A DNA stretch of 16,438 bases from Roseovarius sp. (GTDB taxonomy: Bacteria > Pseudomonadota > Alphaproteobacteria > Rhodobacterales > Rhodobacteraceae), in contig JAASSQ010000038.1 in NCBI GenBank assembly GCA_021767845.1, forward strand, positions 1-16,438. Direction: 5' to 3'. Under the pieces are notes generated by a model, which had not been told where the DNA came from, searched no databases, and worked only from the letters and a program-made list of their open reading frames with translations. Within the stretch, counting starts at the first letter, position 1. Each line of letters opens with the position of its first letter. Shown one piece after another: positions 1-7,146 of the stretch. The translations under genes and the position numbers were made by a program.

Positions 1-596
1 ACGATCTCGTCGATCAGGCCCCAGTCCTTCGCCTCCTCGGGCGACATGAAATTGTCCCGCTCCAGCGCATCTTCGACCTTCTTCAGCGTCTGGCCGGTAT
101 GCTTCACGTAGATCTGGTTCAGCCGCTTCTTCAGCTTCAGGGTCTCTTCGGCGTGGATCATGATGTCCGTCGCCTGCCCCTGGTAGCCGCCCGAGGGCTG
201 GTGCACCATGATTCGGCTGTTGGGCAGCGAGAACCGCATCCCCTTGGCCCCCGCCGTCAGCAGAAGCGACCCCATCGACGCGGCCTGCCCGATCACCAGC
301 GTGCTGACCTTGGGCTTGATGTATTGCATCGTGTCGTAGATCGACAGACCGCTGGTGACCACGCCGCCGGGGCTGTTGATATACATGCTGATTTCCTTCG
401 ACGGGTTTTCCGCCTCGAGGTGCAGCAGCTGCGCCACGATCAGGCTGGACATGCCGTCATGCACCGGCCCGTTCACGAAGATGATCCGCTCCTTCAGCAG
501 GCGCGAGAAGATGTCATAGGCCCGCTCGCCCCGGCTGGTCTGCTCGACCACCATGGGCACAAGGGTATTCATGTAGGTCTCGTATGGGTCTGTCAT
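1..596 (-). CDS. clpP: ATP-dependent Clp protease proteolytic subunit ClpP (3' end cut by window edge)
   Basis: This is the serine peptidase core of the cytoplasmic Clp protease, which degrades proteins unfolded by ClpX or ClpA. The reading frame is open from an ATG at 596 to the window edge, giving 198 codons of a family usually near 200-210 residues, so only the last few residues are missing. All three catalytic residues are visible: Ser107 in the motif GQAASMGS, His132 in MVHQPSGG and Asp181 in ERDNFMSPEEA. The N-terminal MTDPYETYMNTLVPMVVEQ is typical of alphaproteobacterial ClpP. An AGAGG ribosome binding site lies just upstream of the ATG. It is transcribed away from the photolyase-like gene and is unrelated to the sox genes. 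Identification is firm. Confidence 0.97.
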   Translation of the reverse strand, partial: MTDPYETYMNTLVPMVVEQTSRGERAYDIFSRLLKERIIFVNGPVHDGMSSLIVAQLLHLEAENPSKEISMYINSPGGVVTSGLSIYDTMQYIKPKVSTLVIGQAASMGSLLLTAGAKGMRFSLPNSRIMVHQPSGGYQGQATDIMIHAEETLKLKKRLNQIYVKHTGQTLKKVEDALERDNFMSPEEAKDWGLIDEI

Positions 597-648
597 AATC
601 GCCCGCCTCTGAGAGTGTTTCGATCTTTACCGCTGAGGTGCTAACGGA

Positions 649-677
649 GTCTTAGTCCTGCGTCCGGGGCGCTGCAA
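649..677 (-). promoter_or_regulatory. putative clpP promoter
   Basis: On the minus strand a TTGCAG hexamer (672-677) is followed after 17 bases by TAAGAC (649-654), about 50 bases upstream of the clpP start. The -35 hexamer sits in a CCCCTTGCAG context that could also suit a heat-shock sigma factor, as is common for clp genes. This is read by eye only; the -10 match is modest. Confidence 0.3.
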
Positions 678-735
678 GGGGCACCCGGCCCCGATTTCCG
701 GTTGATCCCGCCCGGCCCCGGACTACCTGCGCGCC

Positions 736-1959
736 ATGGATGGACAAGCTGCGACACCCGGTCTCACGCCGACCCGCACCGCCGGGCTGGAACGCCTGCA
801 ATCCTTCGTGCCGAAGGCGGGCGGAGAGTATGCGCGGCTGCGCAACTACGATCTGGGACCGGGCGGGCATGTGCATGTCTCCACCCTGTCGCCCTGGATC
901 AGCCACCGCCTGCTGACCGAGGCCGAGGTGCTCGACGCCGTGCTGGCCCGCCACAGCCCCCGCGCGGCCGAGAAATTCGTGCAGGAGGTGTTCTGGCGCA
1001 GCTACTGGAAAGGCTGGCTCGAAATGCGCCCCGAGGTCTGGGGCTGGTATCGCGCCGGGCTGTCCGCTGCGCTCGACCGCACGAAAACCGAATCCGGCCT
1101 GCGGCAGCGATGGGCCGATGCCTGCGCCGGCCAGACCGGCATCGACGCCTTCGATCACTGGGCGCATGAACTGGCGGAAACAGGGTACCTGCACAACCAC
1201 GCCCGCATGTGGTTCGCCTCGATCTGGATCTTCACCCTCGGCCTGCCGTGGGAACTGGGGGCCGATTTCTTCCTGCGGCACCTGCTGGATGGCGACGCGG
1301 CCTCCAACACGCTCGGCTGGCGGTGGGTCGCGGGGCTTCAGACGCGGGGCAAGACCTATCTGGCCCGCCCCGACAACATCGCCAAATACACCCAGCGGCG
1401 CTTTCGCCCCACCGGGCTTGCGCCCTCGGCCCCGCCGCTCGCCGGGCCGGACCATCCCGCGCGCCGCCCTGCACCCGGTCAGCCCGAGTGGTCGGCGGCG
1501 CCGCGATCGGGCCTGCTTCTGCACGAGGATGATCTCAGCCCCGATTTCCTGTTCGAGGCCGGGCTCGCCCCCGTGGCGCAGGCCCGGCTTCAGGCCACCG
1601 CGCGGCGCTCGCCGCTCACCGTGGCCCCGCTGGTCAGCGATTTCGCGGCCGGGGCGCTCGATGACACCGCCGCCCGCTGGCAGGATCGCGGCGGCGCGGA
1701 TGGCGGGCGCCACGCCGATCCCGCCGCGCTGGTGGACTGGGCGCGGCGCGAAGGGCTCGACCAGATCGTGGCGCCCTATGCCCCGGTCGGCCCCGTGGCC
1801 GATGCGCTCGATGATCTGGAGGCCGCGCTCGGCCCCCACGGGATCGCGCTCATCCGCCCGCTGCGCGCTCATGACCTGCGCTGCTGGCCCCACGCCACGC
1901 ATGGCTTTTTCCGTTTCAAGGACAAGATCCCGCAGTTGCTGGCCGCGATGGGCCACTGA
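736..1959 (+). CDS. photolyase/cryptochrome-family FAD-binding protein with apparently permuted domains
   Basis: The protein has 407 residues. Residues about 15-230 match the FAD-binding helical domain of DNA photolyases and cryptochromes: an RTAGLERLQSF start, STLSPWIS near 49-56, EVFWRSYW at 84-91, YLHNHARMWFASIW at 151-164, and DGDAASNTLGWRWVAG at 185-200. The usual N-terminal alpha/beta antenna domain is absent, because the FAD domain begins almost at the first residue. Instead a C-terminal segment (about 255-405) with short strands and helices, including DQIVAPYAP and a GI...IRPL...FFRFKDKIP pattern, resembles the antenna domain moved to the end. The position of the flavin-contacting Asp in the usual TDAAPYF segment reads TRGKTYL here, so repair activity is uncertain. 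The ATG at 736 has no clear ribosome binding site. It could be a photolyase, a light sensor or an inactive relative. Confidence 0.75.
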   Translation: MDGQAATPGLTPTRTAGLERLQSFVPKAGGEYARLRNYDLGPGGHVHVSTLSPWISHRLLTEAEVLDAVLARHSPRAAEKFVQEVFWRSYWKGWLEMRPEVWGWYRAGLSAALDRTKTESGLRQRWADACAGQTGIDAFDHWAHELAETGYLHNHARMWFASIWIFTLGLPWELGADFFLRHLLDGDAASNTLGWRWVAGLQTRGKTYLARPDNIAKYTQRRFRPTGLAPSAPPLAGPDHPARRPAPGQPEWSAAPRSGLLLHEDDLSPDFLFEAGLAPVAQARLQATARRSPLTVAPLVSDFAAGALDDTAARWQDRGGADGGRHADPAALVDWARREGLDQIVAPYAPVGPVADALDDLEAALGPHGIALIRPLRAHDLRCWPHATHGFFRFKDKIPQLLAAMGH

Positions 1960-2092
1960 TGCGGGCCTGACGCGCGCTTCGCGGCACCGCCTGTCCGTTC
2001 GCGACACGGGGGCGCCGCCGCGCGGCCCGGTTTGTGCAAAAACGCCCCCGTTTCGGACAAAACGCAACGCGCGCCCTGTTCACACTCCGGTC

Positions 2093-2147
2093 GAAACCGA
2101 CCCGATACCGACGTGATACCGACGTCATACCGACGCGATACCGATCG
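2093..2147. repeat. 11-bp tandem repeat, about five units
   Basis: The unit GATACCGACGT occurs perfectly at 2104-2114 and 2115-2125. It occurs with two changes at 2126-2136, with three at 2137-2147, and as a degenerate copy (GAAACCGACCC) at 2093-2103. It lies in the gap between the photolyase-like gene and the end of soxF. The period of 11 is close to one helical turn, so the copies lie on one face of the DNA. The rest of this gap (1960-2256) holds two GTTAAC palindromes (2159-2164 and 2196-2201) and a terminator, and I see no convincing gene in it. Confidence 0.85.
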
Positions 2148-2197
2148 CCCTTTTCCCCGTTAACCAAGGGCTTTCGCCGCGATTCGGGGCAATCGTT

Positions 2198-2230
2198 AAC
2201 AAAACCCCCCGGCGCAACGTCCGGGGGGTC
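2198..2230 (-). terminator. rho-independent terminator of the sox operon
   Basis: A perfect 9-bp stem (2205-2213 paired with 2222-2230, ACCCCCCGG with CCGGGGGGT) encloses an 8-base loop. On the minus strand the stem is followed directly by TTTTGTT. It lies 26 bases past the soxF stop codon, so it ends the minus-strand operon and shows that no further sox gene follows soxF in this transcript. Confidence 0.85.
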
Positions 2231-2256
2231 GCGCGGCCTCGCCTGTCAGGGCGGTG

Positions 2257-3519
2257 TCAGCCGAACATGTCCTCGGTGATCCCGGCATACCATCCAAGGC
2301 TTTCCTCATAGGTGGCCTTGCGCAGCGCCGAGTCCTCGCCCGTCTCGCTGATGAACCCGTCCACCTTGGCGATCTTCTCCTCCGTCGCCTGGTAGGAGGC
2401 GCCCACCTTCACGCCGTCGTCGGTGTCGATCAGGCTCCAGCAAGTGTTTGAAAACTTTGCCGGAAACACCTTCGCCCCGGTCAGCGCACCGCGGATCGCC
2501 ATGGCCGCGACCTTGGCCTGGCTGTTGGCCGAATAGCCCGATTTCGGCATGTCGCCCTGATCGGTCGCGTCGCCCAGCACGTGGATGTTCTCGTCCATCC
2601 GGCTTTGCATCGTGGCGGGCACCACCGGCGCCCAGTTGCCCTCGTTGATGCCGGCCATATCGCAGATGCGCCCGGCCTTCTGCGCCGGTATCACATTGCA
2701 AACACTGACATTTTCGACGACCCCATCGATATCGACGGTCATCTCGTCGGGGTTCACGCTGACATTGCCTCCGCCGAAATCCGGCCCGATCCGCTCGATC
2801 ATCCCGCCGTAATGCTTCTGCCAGCCCTCCTCGAACAGCGCCTGCTTCGAGAACTTGGGCTTGGGGTCGGCGATCAGGATCTTGGCGGTCGGATTGATCT
2901 CTTTCAGCAGGTGCGCCACCATGCTCACCCGCTCATAGGGCCCCGGCGGGCAGCGAAACGGGTTGGGCGGCGCGACCATCGCGTAAAGCCCGCCCTCCGG
3001 CATCGCCTCGATCTGCGCCTTCAGCAACTCGGTCTGGCTTCCGGCCTTGTAGGCATGAGGCATCTTGTTCTGCTGCGCCGTGCTCCAGCCGGGTACGGAA
3101 TCTTCAATGAAATCAATGCCCGGGCTCAGAACCAGCCGGTCATAGGGCAGCACCGCGCCGCCCGCCAGCGTCACCGTTTTCGCGTTCCGGTCGATGCCCA
3201 CGGCCCAGTCATGAACCACGTTGATCCCGTAATCGCTGGCCAGCGTGCCATAGCTGTGCCCGATCGAGCTCAACTCGCGGAACCCGCCGATATAAAGGTT
3301 CGAGAAGAAGCAGGTGTAATAGGCCCGCGTCGGCTCGACCAGCGTCACGTCGATCGCGCCGTCGCTGTCCTTGGCCAGGTAGCGCGCGGCCGTCGCACCG
3401 CCCGCGCCGCCGCCCACGACAACCACGCGCGGCTTGCCCTGCGCGCCCAGCATCGGCGCCGACAACATCGCGGCCGCCGCCGCCCCCGTTCCGATAAAAG
3501 CTCTTCTGTTCAATGGCAT
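2257..3519 (-). CDS. soxF: SoxF, flavoprotein subunit of flavocytochrome c sulfide dehydrogenase type
   Basis: This is a 420-residue periplasmic FAD protein that, with the diheme cytochrome SoxE, belongs to the flavocytochrome c sulfide dehydrogenase family. The ATG at 3519 was chosen because GGAGGA precedes it at good spacing; a start at 3540 would add seven residues and lose this site. The N-terminus (NRRAF followed by an Ala-rich stretch and GAQG) is a twin-arginine export signal. The dinucleotide motif VVVVGGGAGGATAARYL is at 32-48, and a second FAD motif NIHVLGDATD is at 311-320. Cys190 (FRCPPGPYERVSM) and Cys360 (FSNTCWSL) lie where the family carries its redox-active cysteine pair. It is the last gene of the operon, 38 bases after soxE, and is followed by a terminator. 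Confidence 0.93.
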   Translation of the reverse strand: MPLNRRAFIGTGAAAAAMLSAPMLGAQGKPRVVVVGGGAGGATAARYLAKDSDGAIDVTLVEPTRAYYTCFFSNLYIGGFRELSSIGHSYGTLASDYGINVVHDWAVGIDRNAKTVTLAGGAVLPYDRLVLSPGIDFIEDSVPGWSTAQQNKMPHAYKAGSQTELLKAQIEAMPEGGLYAMVAPPNPFRCPPGPYERVSMVAHLLKEINPTAKILIADPKPKFSKQALFEEGWQKHYGGMIERIGPDFGGGNVSVNPDEMTVDIDGVVENVSVCNVIPAQKAGRICDMAGINEGNWAPVVPATMQSRMDENIHVLGDATDQGDMPKSGYSANSQAKVAAMAIRGALTGAKVFPAKFSNTCWSLIDTDDGVKVGASYQATEEKIAKVDGFISETGEDSALRKATYEESLGWYAGITEDMFG

Positions 3520-3557
3520 AGTGGTCTCCTCCCTGGTCAAGAACCGGTTCGCCCGGC

Positions 3558-4271
3558 CTATTCTAACTCACCGAAATACGCCGCCAGCGCCGCGATCTCC
3601 GCGTCCGTCAGGCGCCCGGCCATCATCTGCATCACCGGATGCGGGCGCAGCTTCTGCTTGTAGGCGTGCATCGCCACCACGAAATCTTCCGCCGGCCAGT
3701 TTGTGATCGAGGGGATCCCCTCGTCGCTGCCATCGGCCTGGTGGCAGGTCTTGCATTCGCTCGACAGGTATTCGCCATACTCCGGGTCCCCGACCATCGC
3801 CAGCACCTCGGGCGGCAGCTCCACCTCCGGCGCCCGCGCCGTGGGGTCCGCTTCGGGGATGTTCTGCGGATCATCGGAAAACCGGCGCAAATAGGCCAGG
3901 ATGTCGGCCCGCTCCTGTGGGTCGTCCAGCCCGTCGAAATTCATCCGCGTCCCGCTGACAAGGGCCTTGGGGTTCTCGATATAGGCATCCAGCGTGCGCA
4001 GGTGCCATTCCAGCCCATCCGCGCCCGCGCGCTCCAGCCCTTCGGAATAGGGGTAATCCTCTCCGGCCGACGCCGCCTTGCGCCCGAAGATCCCGTTCAG
4101 ATGCGGCCCGATCCCGTTCTCGGCACCGCGCCCTACCTCGTGACACCCGGCGCACATCCCGAAAAGCTCTTCCCCCCGCTCCGCATCGCCAATGGCCTCG
4201 GCGCGGGCTGTCACAGCCGTAAAGGCGACCAGCACCGCCGCGCCCGAGGCCCTCGACATCCAGCCCGTCAT
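3558..4271 (-). CDS. soxE: SoxE, diheme cytochrome c partner of SoxF
   Basis: This is a 237-residue exported cytochrome c expected to take electrons from SoxF. The start at 4271 is supported by a GGGAGG ribosome binding site and by a clean signal peptide (ALA/VAL-rich, ending near TARAEA at about 25). Longer in-frame starts up to 4499 would put an odd Arg-rich stretch before the signal peptide. Heme sites are CAGCH at 40-44 and CKTCH at 173-177. Met110 in SGTRMNFDG is the likely axial ligand of the first heme, and the MQMMAGRL segment near 214-221 may supply the second. The ATG overlaps by four bases (ATGA) the stop of a possible small upstream ORF. Confidence 0.92.
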   Translation of the reverse strand: MTGWMSRASGAAVLVAFTAVTARAEAIGDAERGEELFGMCAGCHEVGRGAENGIGPHLNGIFGRKAASAGEDYPYSEGLERAGADGLEWHLRTLDAYIENPKALVSGTRMNFDGLDDPQERADILAYLRRFSDDPQNIPEADPTARAPEVELPPEVLAMVGDPEYGEYLSSECKTCHQADGSDEGIPSITNWPAEDFVVAMHAYKQKLRPHPVMQMMAGRLTDAEIAALAAYFGELE

Positions 4272-4474
4272 GCTGTGCCCTCCCGACCCGCAACGCCAAT
4301 CCCTGCACCGCCAGGCACAGGCGCGCAGCACAGAAACGGCCAAGCAACATACTGAAAAAAAACAGGGGTGGCGCCGCGGCATCCGCGCGGCGAGGCGCTG
4401 CGCGATGCGGGCAAACCGGGGCGGGCCGGCCTTGATGCGGCCCTCGTCGCCAGGATTGGTAGGCGGTCCTGCAT
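4268..4474 (-). CDS. possible small or decayed ORF between soxD and soxE
   Basis: About 310 bases separate soxD and soxE, unusually long for this tightly packed operon. An ATG at 4474 follows a very strong GGGAGGAGGAG ribosome binding site and opens a 68-codon frame (MQDRLPILATRAASRP...) that ends in an ATGA overlap with soxE, as in translational coupling. The peptide itself is Arg/Ala/Pro-rich in its first half and hydrophobic (FQYVAWPFLCCAP) in its second, with no family I recognise. In another frame, that of soxE, the codons from about 4374 to 4457 are at least as GC3-rich (...DEGRIKAGPPRFARIAQRL...). A frameshifted remnant of a short gene is therefore as likely as an intact one. The eight-T run near 4356-4363 (minus) is a possible slip site. 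Confidence 0.35.
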   Translation of the reverse strand: MQDRLPILATRAASRPARPGLPASRSASPRGCRGATPVFFQYVAWPFLCCAPVPGGAGIGVAGREGTA

Positions 4475-4579
4475 GGTGTCTCCTCCTCCCAAAGGACACC
4501 TGCTCAGCTTACGCCATGTTGCCTGCCTCAGGCAAAGAAAACCGGGCCGGCCCTCGGGCCGGCCCGGCGGTCATCGCGC

Positions 4580-5794
4580 TTATTGCGAGTATGACTTCAG
4601 GTATTCGATCACGGCATCGATATCCTCGTCCTTGCGCAGCCCGTTGAACGACATCTTGGTGCCCTTCACGTAGCCGCGCGGATCGGCAAGGAATTCGGCC
4701 AGGTTCTCTTCGTTCCAGACCATGCCGTCGTCGCCCATGCTGTCCAGCGTCTTGGAATAGCGGAAGCCGTCCACCGATCCCATTTCCTGGCCGACGATGC
4801 CATTCAGATGCGGGCCGACGCGGTTCGACGCGCCCTCGCCCACCTGGTGACAGGCCTTGCACTTGCGGAAGACGGTCTCGCCCTGTTCGACCAACGCCAT
4901 GTCCAGCGAGGCCTCCTCGGCCGCGGGGGCCTCGTCGGTCTCCGGCTCGGCCGTTTCGGCCGCGACCATCTGCTCGATTTCCTCGTCGGCGGCGGTGTCG
5001 GCATTGGCCTCTTCCATGGCCGCTTCGGCCTCGGATTCGCCTTCCTCTTCCGGCGTCACGTCCAGAACGGCCGCGCGCATGGTGATTTCCACCTCGTCCT
5101 TGCAGTTTTCCATGCAAGGTTCCTTGCGGAACTTGGGATACTCCGTCTCGGCGCGGTCATCGACGATGAACCCGTCGGCATTTGGCATCTCCACTTCCAG
5201 GAAATTGTCCTTGGACAGGACGAAATCGTCGTCCACGAGGAAGTTGGAATAGAGGATATAAGCCACGATCGCGTAGGTTTCGTCATCCGTCAGGGTCTGC
5301 GCCGCACCGAACGGCATCGAGCGATGCACGTAATCCCACGCCGTCGAGAGGTAGGGCCAATAGGAGCCCACGGTTTTCACCGGGTCCTTGTCGGCCAGCG
5401 TCCCGTCGCCACCGGCCAGCTTGGGCCAGTTGCCCACGCCCTCGGCGAAGTCACCGTGACAGACCGCGCAATAGGCGATGAAGGCTTCCTCGCCCTCCGC
5501 GACCGAGCCCGAGCCCTCGGGCAGGCCGGTGCCATCGGGGCGCACATCCACGTCCCAGGCGGCGATTTCCTCGGGCAGGGCTTCGCGGCCCACGCCGATG
5601 CGCTTGGCGTCGGCGGCGGCCTCGGCCCGGGCGGCGGCGATGAACATCATGTCGGGCGAGGCGGAATCCGCCGCCATGACCGGCGCGGCCTCGGGCATCG
5701 GCGCGATGTTGCGGTCGGCGAAATTGTAGCCCGCGGTCAGCAACGCGGCGGCGCTGACGCCGGTCAGACCGTAGAGTTTAAGAGACTTCAACAT
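4580..5794 (-). CDS. soxD: SoxD, diheme cytochrome c subunit of sulfane dehydrogenase SoxCD
   Basis: SoxD is the electron-accepting subunit of SoxCD, which removes six electrons from the SoxY-bound sulfane sulfur in the periplasm. The protein has 404 residues. It has a hydrophobic N-terminal segment (about 5-25), a first heme site CAVCH at 109-113 with Met160 (HRSMPFG) as likely ligand, and a second heme site CKACH at 312-316 with Met381 (GTKMSFNG). Between them lies a strongly acidic Glu/Ala-rich linker of about 50 residues (248-297). Cys227 and Cys231 form an extra pair before the linker. The start at 5794 overlaps the end of soxC by 17 bases and has GGGGAGG upstream, so the two genes are translated together. 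Confidence 0.95.
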   Translation of the reverse strand: MLKSLKLYGLTGVSAAALLTAGYNFADRNIAPMPEAAPVMAADSASPDMMFIAAARAEAAADAKRIGVGREALPEEIAAWDVDVRPDGTGLPEGSGSVAEGEEAFIAYCAVCHGDFAEGVGNWPKLAGGDGTLADKDPVKTVGSYWPYLSTAWDYVHRSMPFGAAQTLTDDETYAIVAYILYSNFLVDDDFVLSKDNFLEVEMPNADGFIVDDRAETEYPKFRKEPCMENCKDEVEITMRAAVLDVTPEEEGESEAEAAMEEANADTAADEEIEQMVAAETAEPETDEAPAAEEASLDMALVEQGETVFRKCKACHQVGEGASNRVGPHLNGIVGQEMGSVDGFRYSKTLDSMGDDGMVWNEENLAEFLADPRGYVKGTKMSFNGLRKDEDIDAVIEYLKSYSQ

Positions 5795-7061
5795 TCTCTG
5801 CCTCCCCGTTTTCCTTCACCCACCATGTCTGGATGCAGTTGTTGTGGTAGATCGAGTTCTCGCCGCGGATCTCGCGCAGCTCGTCCTTGGTGGGCTGGAC
5901 GTAACCCGTTTCGTCATGGGCGCGCGACTGAAGCAGCATCTCGCTGCCGTCCCAGTCGATCTCCAGGTAGAAGCGCGACAGCGCCTTGGACTGGCCCTCG
6001 GCGGCAAGCCGCGCCTGCTGCCAGTTCTTGCCGCCATCGGTCGAGACATCGACGCGCGTGATCTTGCCATGACCCGACCAGGCCAGCCCGGTGATGACCA
6101 GCGGGCCGGGGCCGTGGGTGATCGGGGATTGCGGGCTGGGGCTGGTGACGACGGATTTGGCGTCCATCTCCCAGGTCCATTTGCGGCTGATGCCATTGGC
6201 CAGCGTATCGGTGTACTTGCTGGTTTCCTCGCGGCTTTCCACGGGGCCGTCCAGCACCTCGATCCGGCGCAGCCACTTGACCCACATGTTGCCTTCCCAT
6301 CCGGGCACGACCAGGCGCACCGGATAGCCATGTTCCTTGCGCAGTGCCTCGCCATTGGCCTTGAAGGCGACCAGCACGTCATCCAGCGCCTTTTCCATCG
6401 GGATCGAGCGTCCGTTCGACGACGCATCCGCGCCCTCGACATAGATCCACTTGTCGGACAGATCGCCGGTGGTCTCCATCCCCGCTTCGGTCAGCAGGGT
6501 GCGCAGAGGCACGCCGGAATATTCCATGTTGTGGATCATGCCGTGGGTGAACTGCGCGCCATTGAGCTGCGCACCGGCCCATTCCATGCCGGTATTTGCC
6601 GCGCATTCGCAGAAATACACGTGGTTTTCGCGCGGAAAGCGTTCCAGGTCCGCGTAGGTGAAGATCATCGGCTTATCGACCATGCCATTGATCATTAGCC
6701 GGTAATCTTCCTTGCGCAGTTCGATCGCGCCCGAGTGATGCCGCTCGAACGCGCAGCCCTGCGGGGTGATCGTGCCGTCAAGCGCGTGGATCGGCGTGAA
6801 GTTGATCGAGCTGATCGTGTCGGCGGTCAGCCACTCCACGTTGCGCCGGATCACGTCATCCTCGAAGCGGATCGGCATGCCATAGGGGGTGGCGTCCACG
6901 CCCTCGCCCAGGCCGCTGGCCCATTCCTGCACTTCGGTGATCAGCGGATCGGGTTCGGCGGCGCGGGTCATGCCCGCCCCGGCCACCGCGCCCCCTGCGG
7001 CGACCGCCCCTTTGAGGAACGCGCGGCGCGAGGCGCCCTTTTTCTGGTTGTCGGCTGTCAT
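5778..7061 (-). CDS. soxC: SoxC, molybdenum-cofactor subunit of sulfane dehydrogenase SoxCD
   Basis: SoxC is a sulfite-oxidase-family molybdoprotein that, with SoxD, oxidises the outer sulfur atom bound to SoxY; its presence means thiosulfate can be fully oxidised to sulfate without storing sulfur globules. The protein has 427 residues with a twin-arginine signal (SRRAFLKG then an Ala/Gly stretch, to about 35). The family cysteine ligand of molybdenum fits Cys153 in FCECAANTGMEW (the CAAN segment corresponds to CAGN of sulfite oxidases). The C-terminal dimerisation domain carries the usual SPSPQSPITHGPG and AWSGHGKITRVDVSTDGG segments. GAGGAGG precedes the ATG at 7061. An operator-like palindrome lies just upstream. 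Confidence 0.95.
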   Translation of the reverse strand: MTADNQKKGASRRAFLKGAVAAGGAVAGAGMTRAAEPDPLITEVQEWASGLGEGVDATPYGMPIRFEDDVIRRNVEWLTADTISSINFTPIHALDGTITPQGCAFERHHSGAIELRKEDYRLMINGMVDKPMIFTYADLERFPRENHVYFCECAANTGMEWAGAQLNGAQFTHGMIHNMEYSGVPLRTLLTEAGMETTGDLSDKWIYVEGADASSNGRSIPMEKALDDVLVAFKANGEALRKEHGYPVRLVVPGWEGNMWVKWLRRIEVLDGPVESREETSKYTDTLANGISRKWTWEMDAKSVVTSPSPQSPITHGPGPLVITGLAWSGHGKITRVDVSTDGGKNWQQARLAAEGQSKALSRFYLEIDWDGSEMLLQSRAHDETGYVQPTKDELREIRGENSIYHNNCIQTWWVKENGEAENVEVS

Positions 7062-7085
7062 CTGTCCTTAGCCTCCTCTCATAAC

Positions 7086-7114
7086 ATCATATTCATCTAC
7101 ATGAATTTGATGAA
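7086..7114 (-). promoter_or_regulatory. putative internal promoter of soxCDEF
   Basis: In the 85-base gap between soxB and soxC the minus strand carries TTCATC (7109-7114), a 17-base spacer, and TATGAT (7086-7091). The -10 matches five of six consensus bases; the -35 matches three. The spacer contains the ATTC-N8-GAAT operator almost exactly. The predicted transcript start would leave a leader of roughly 20 bases holding the soxC ribosome binding site. Proposed from sequence only. Confidence 0.45.
7091..7106. promoter_or_regulatory. SoxR/SqrR-type operator upstream of soxC
   Basis: The sequence ATTCAT-CTAC-ATGAAT is an inverted repeat with perfect 6-bp arms. It fits ATTC-N8-GAAT, the recognition pattern reported for SqrR/BigR-type ArsR repressors, the group to which SoxR belongs. 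It sits 30 bases upstream of the soxC ATG, inside the spacer of the putative promoter, a classic repressor position. Confidence 0.6.
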
Positions 7115-7146
7115 CATAGGGTATCGGTCAAACGGTCGCGGCGCCG

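Noticed and set aside
652..2067. Long minus-strand open frame opposite the photolyase-like gene
   Set aside because: Its translation is Arg/Gly/Pro-rich with no recognisable domain, and the plus-strand frame carries clear photolyase motifs; it is a high-GC shadow frame.
2159..2201. Two GTTAAC palindromes and a CGATT/AATCG inverted repeat as a possible second operator or terminator
   Set aside because: The palindromes are short, the stem is only five pairs, and no gene start lies nearby to be controlled.
2581..3663. Long plus-strand open frame opposite soxF
   Set aside because: Antisense shadow of soxF with His/Arg-rich composition and no family features.
4808..6061. Long plus-strand frame opposite soxD and soxC
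   Set aside because: Its composition mirrors the complementary codons of soxD; it has no ribosome binding site or domain.
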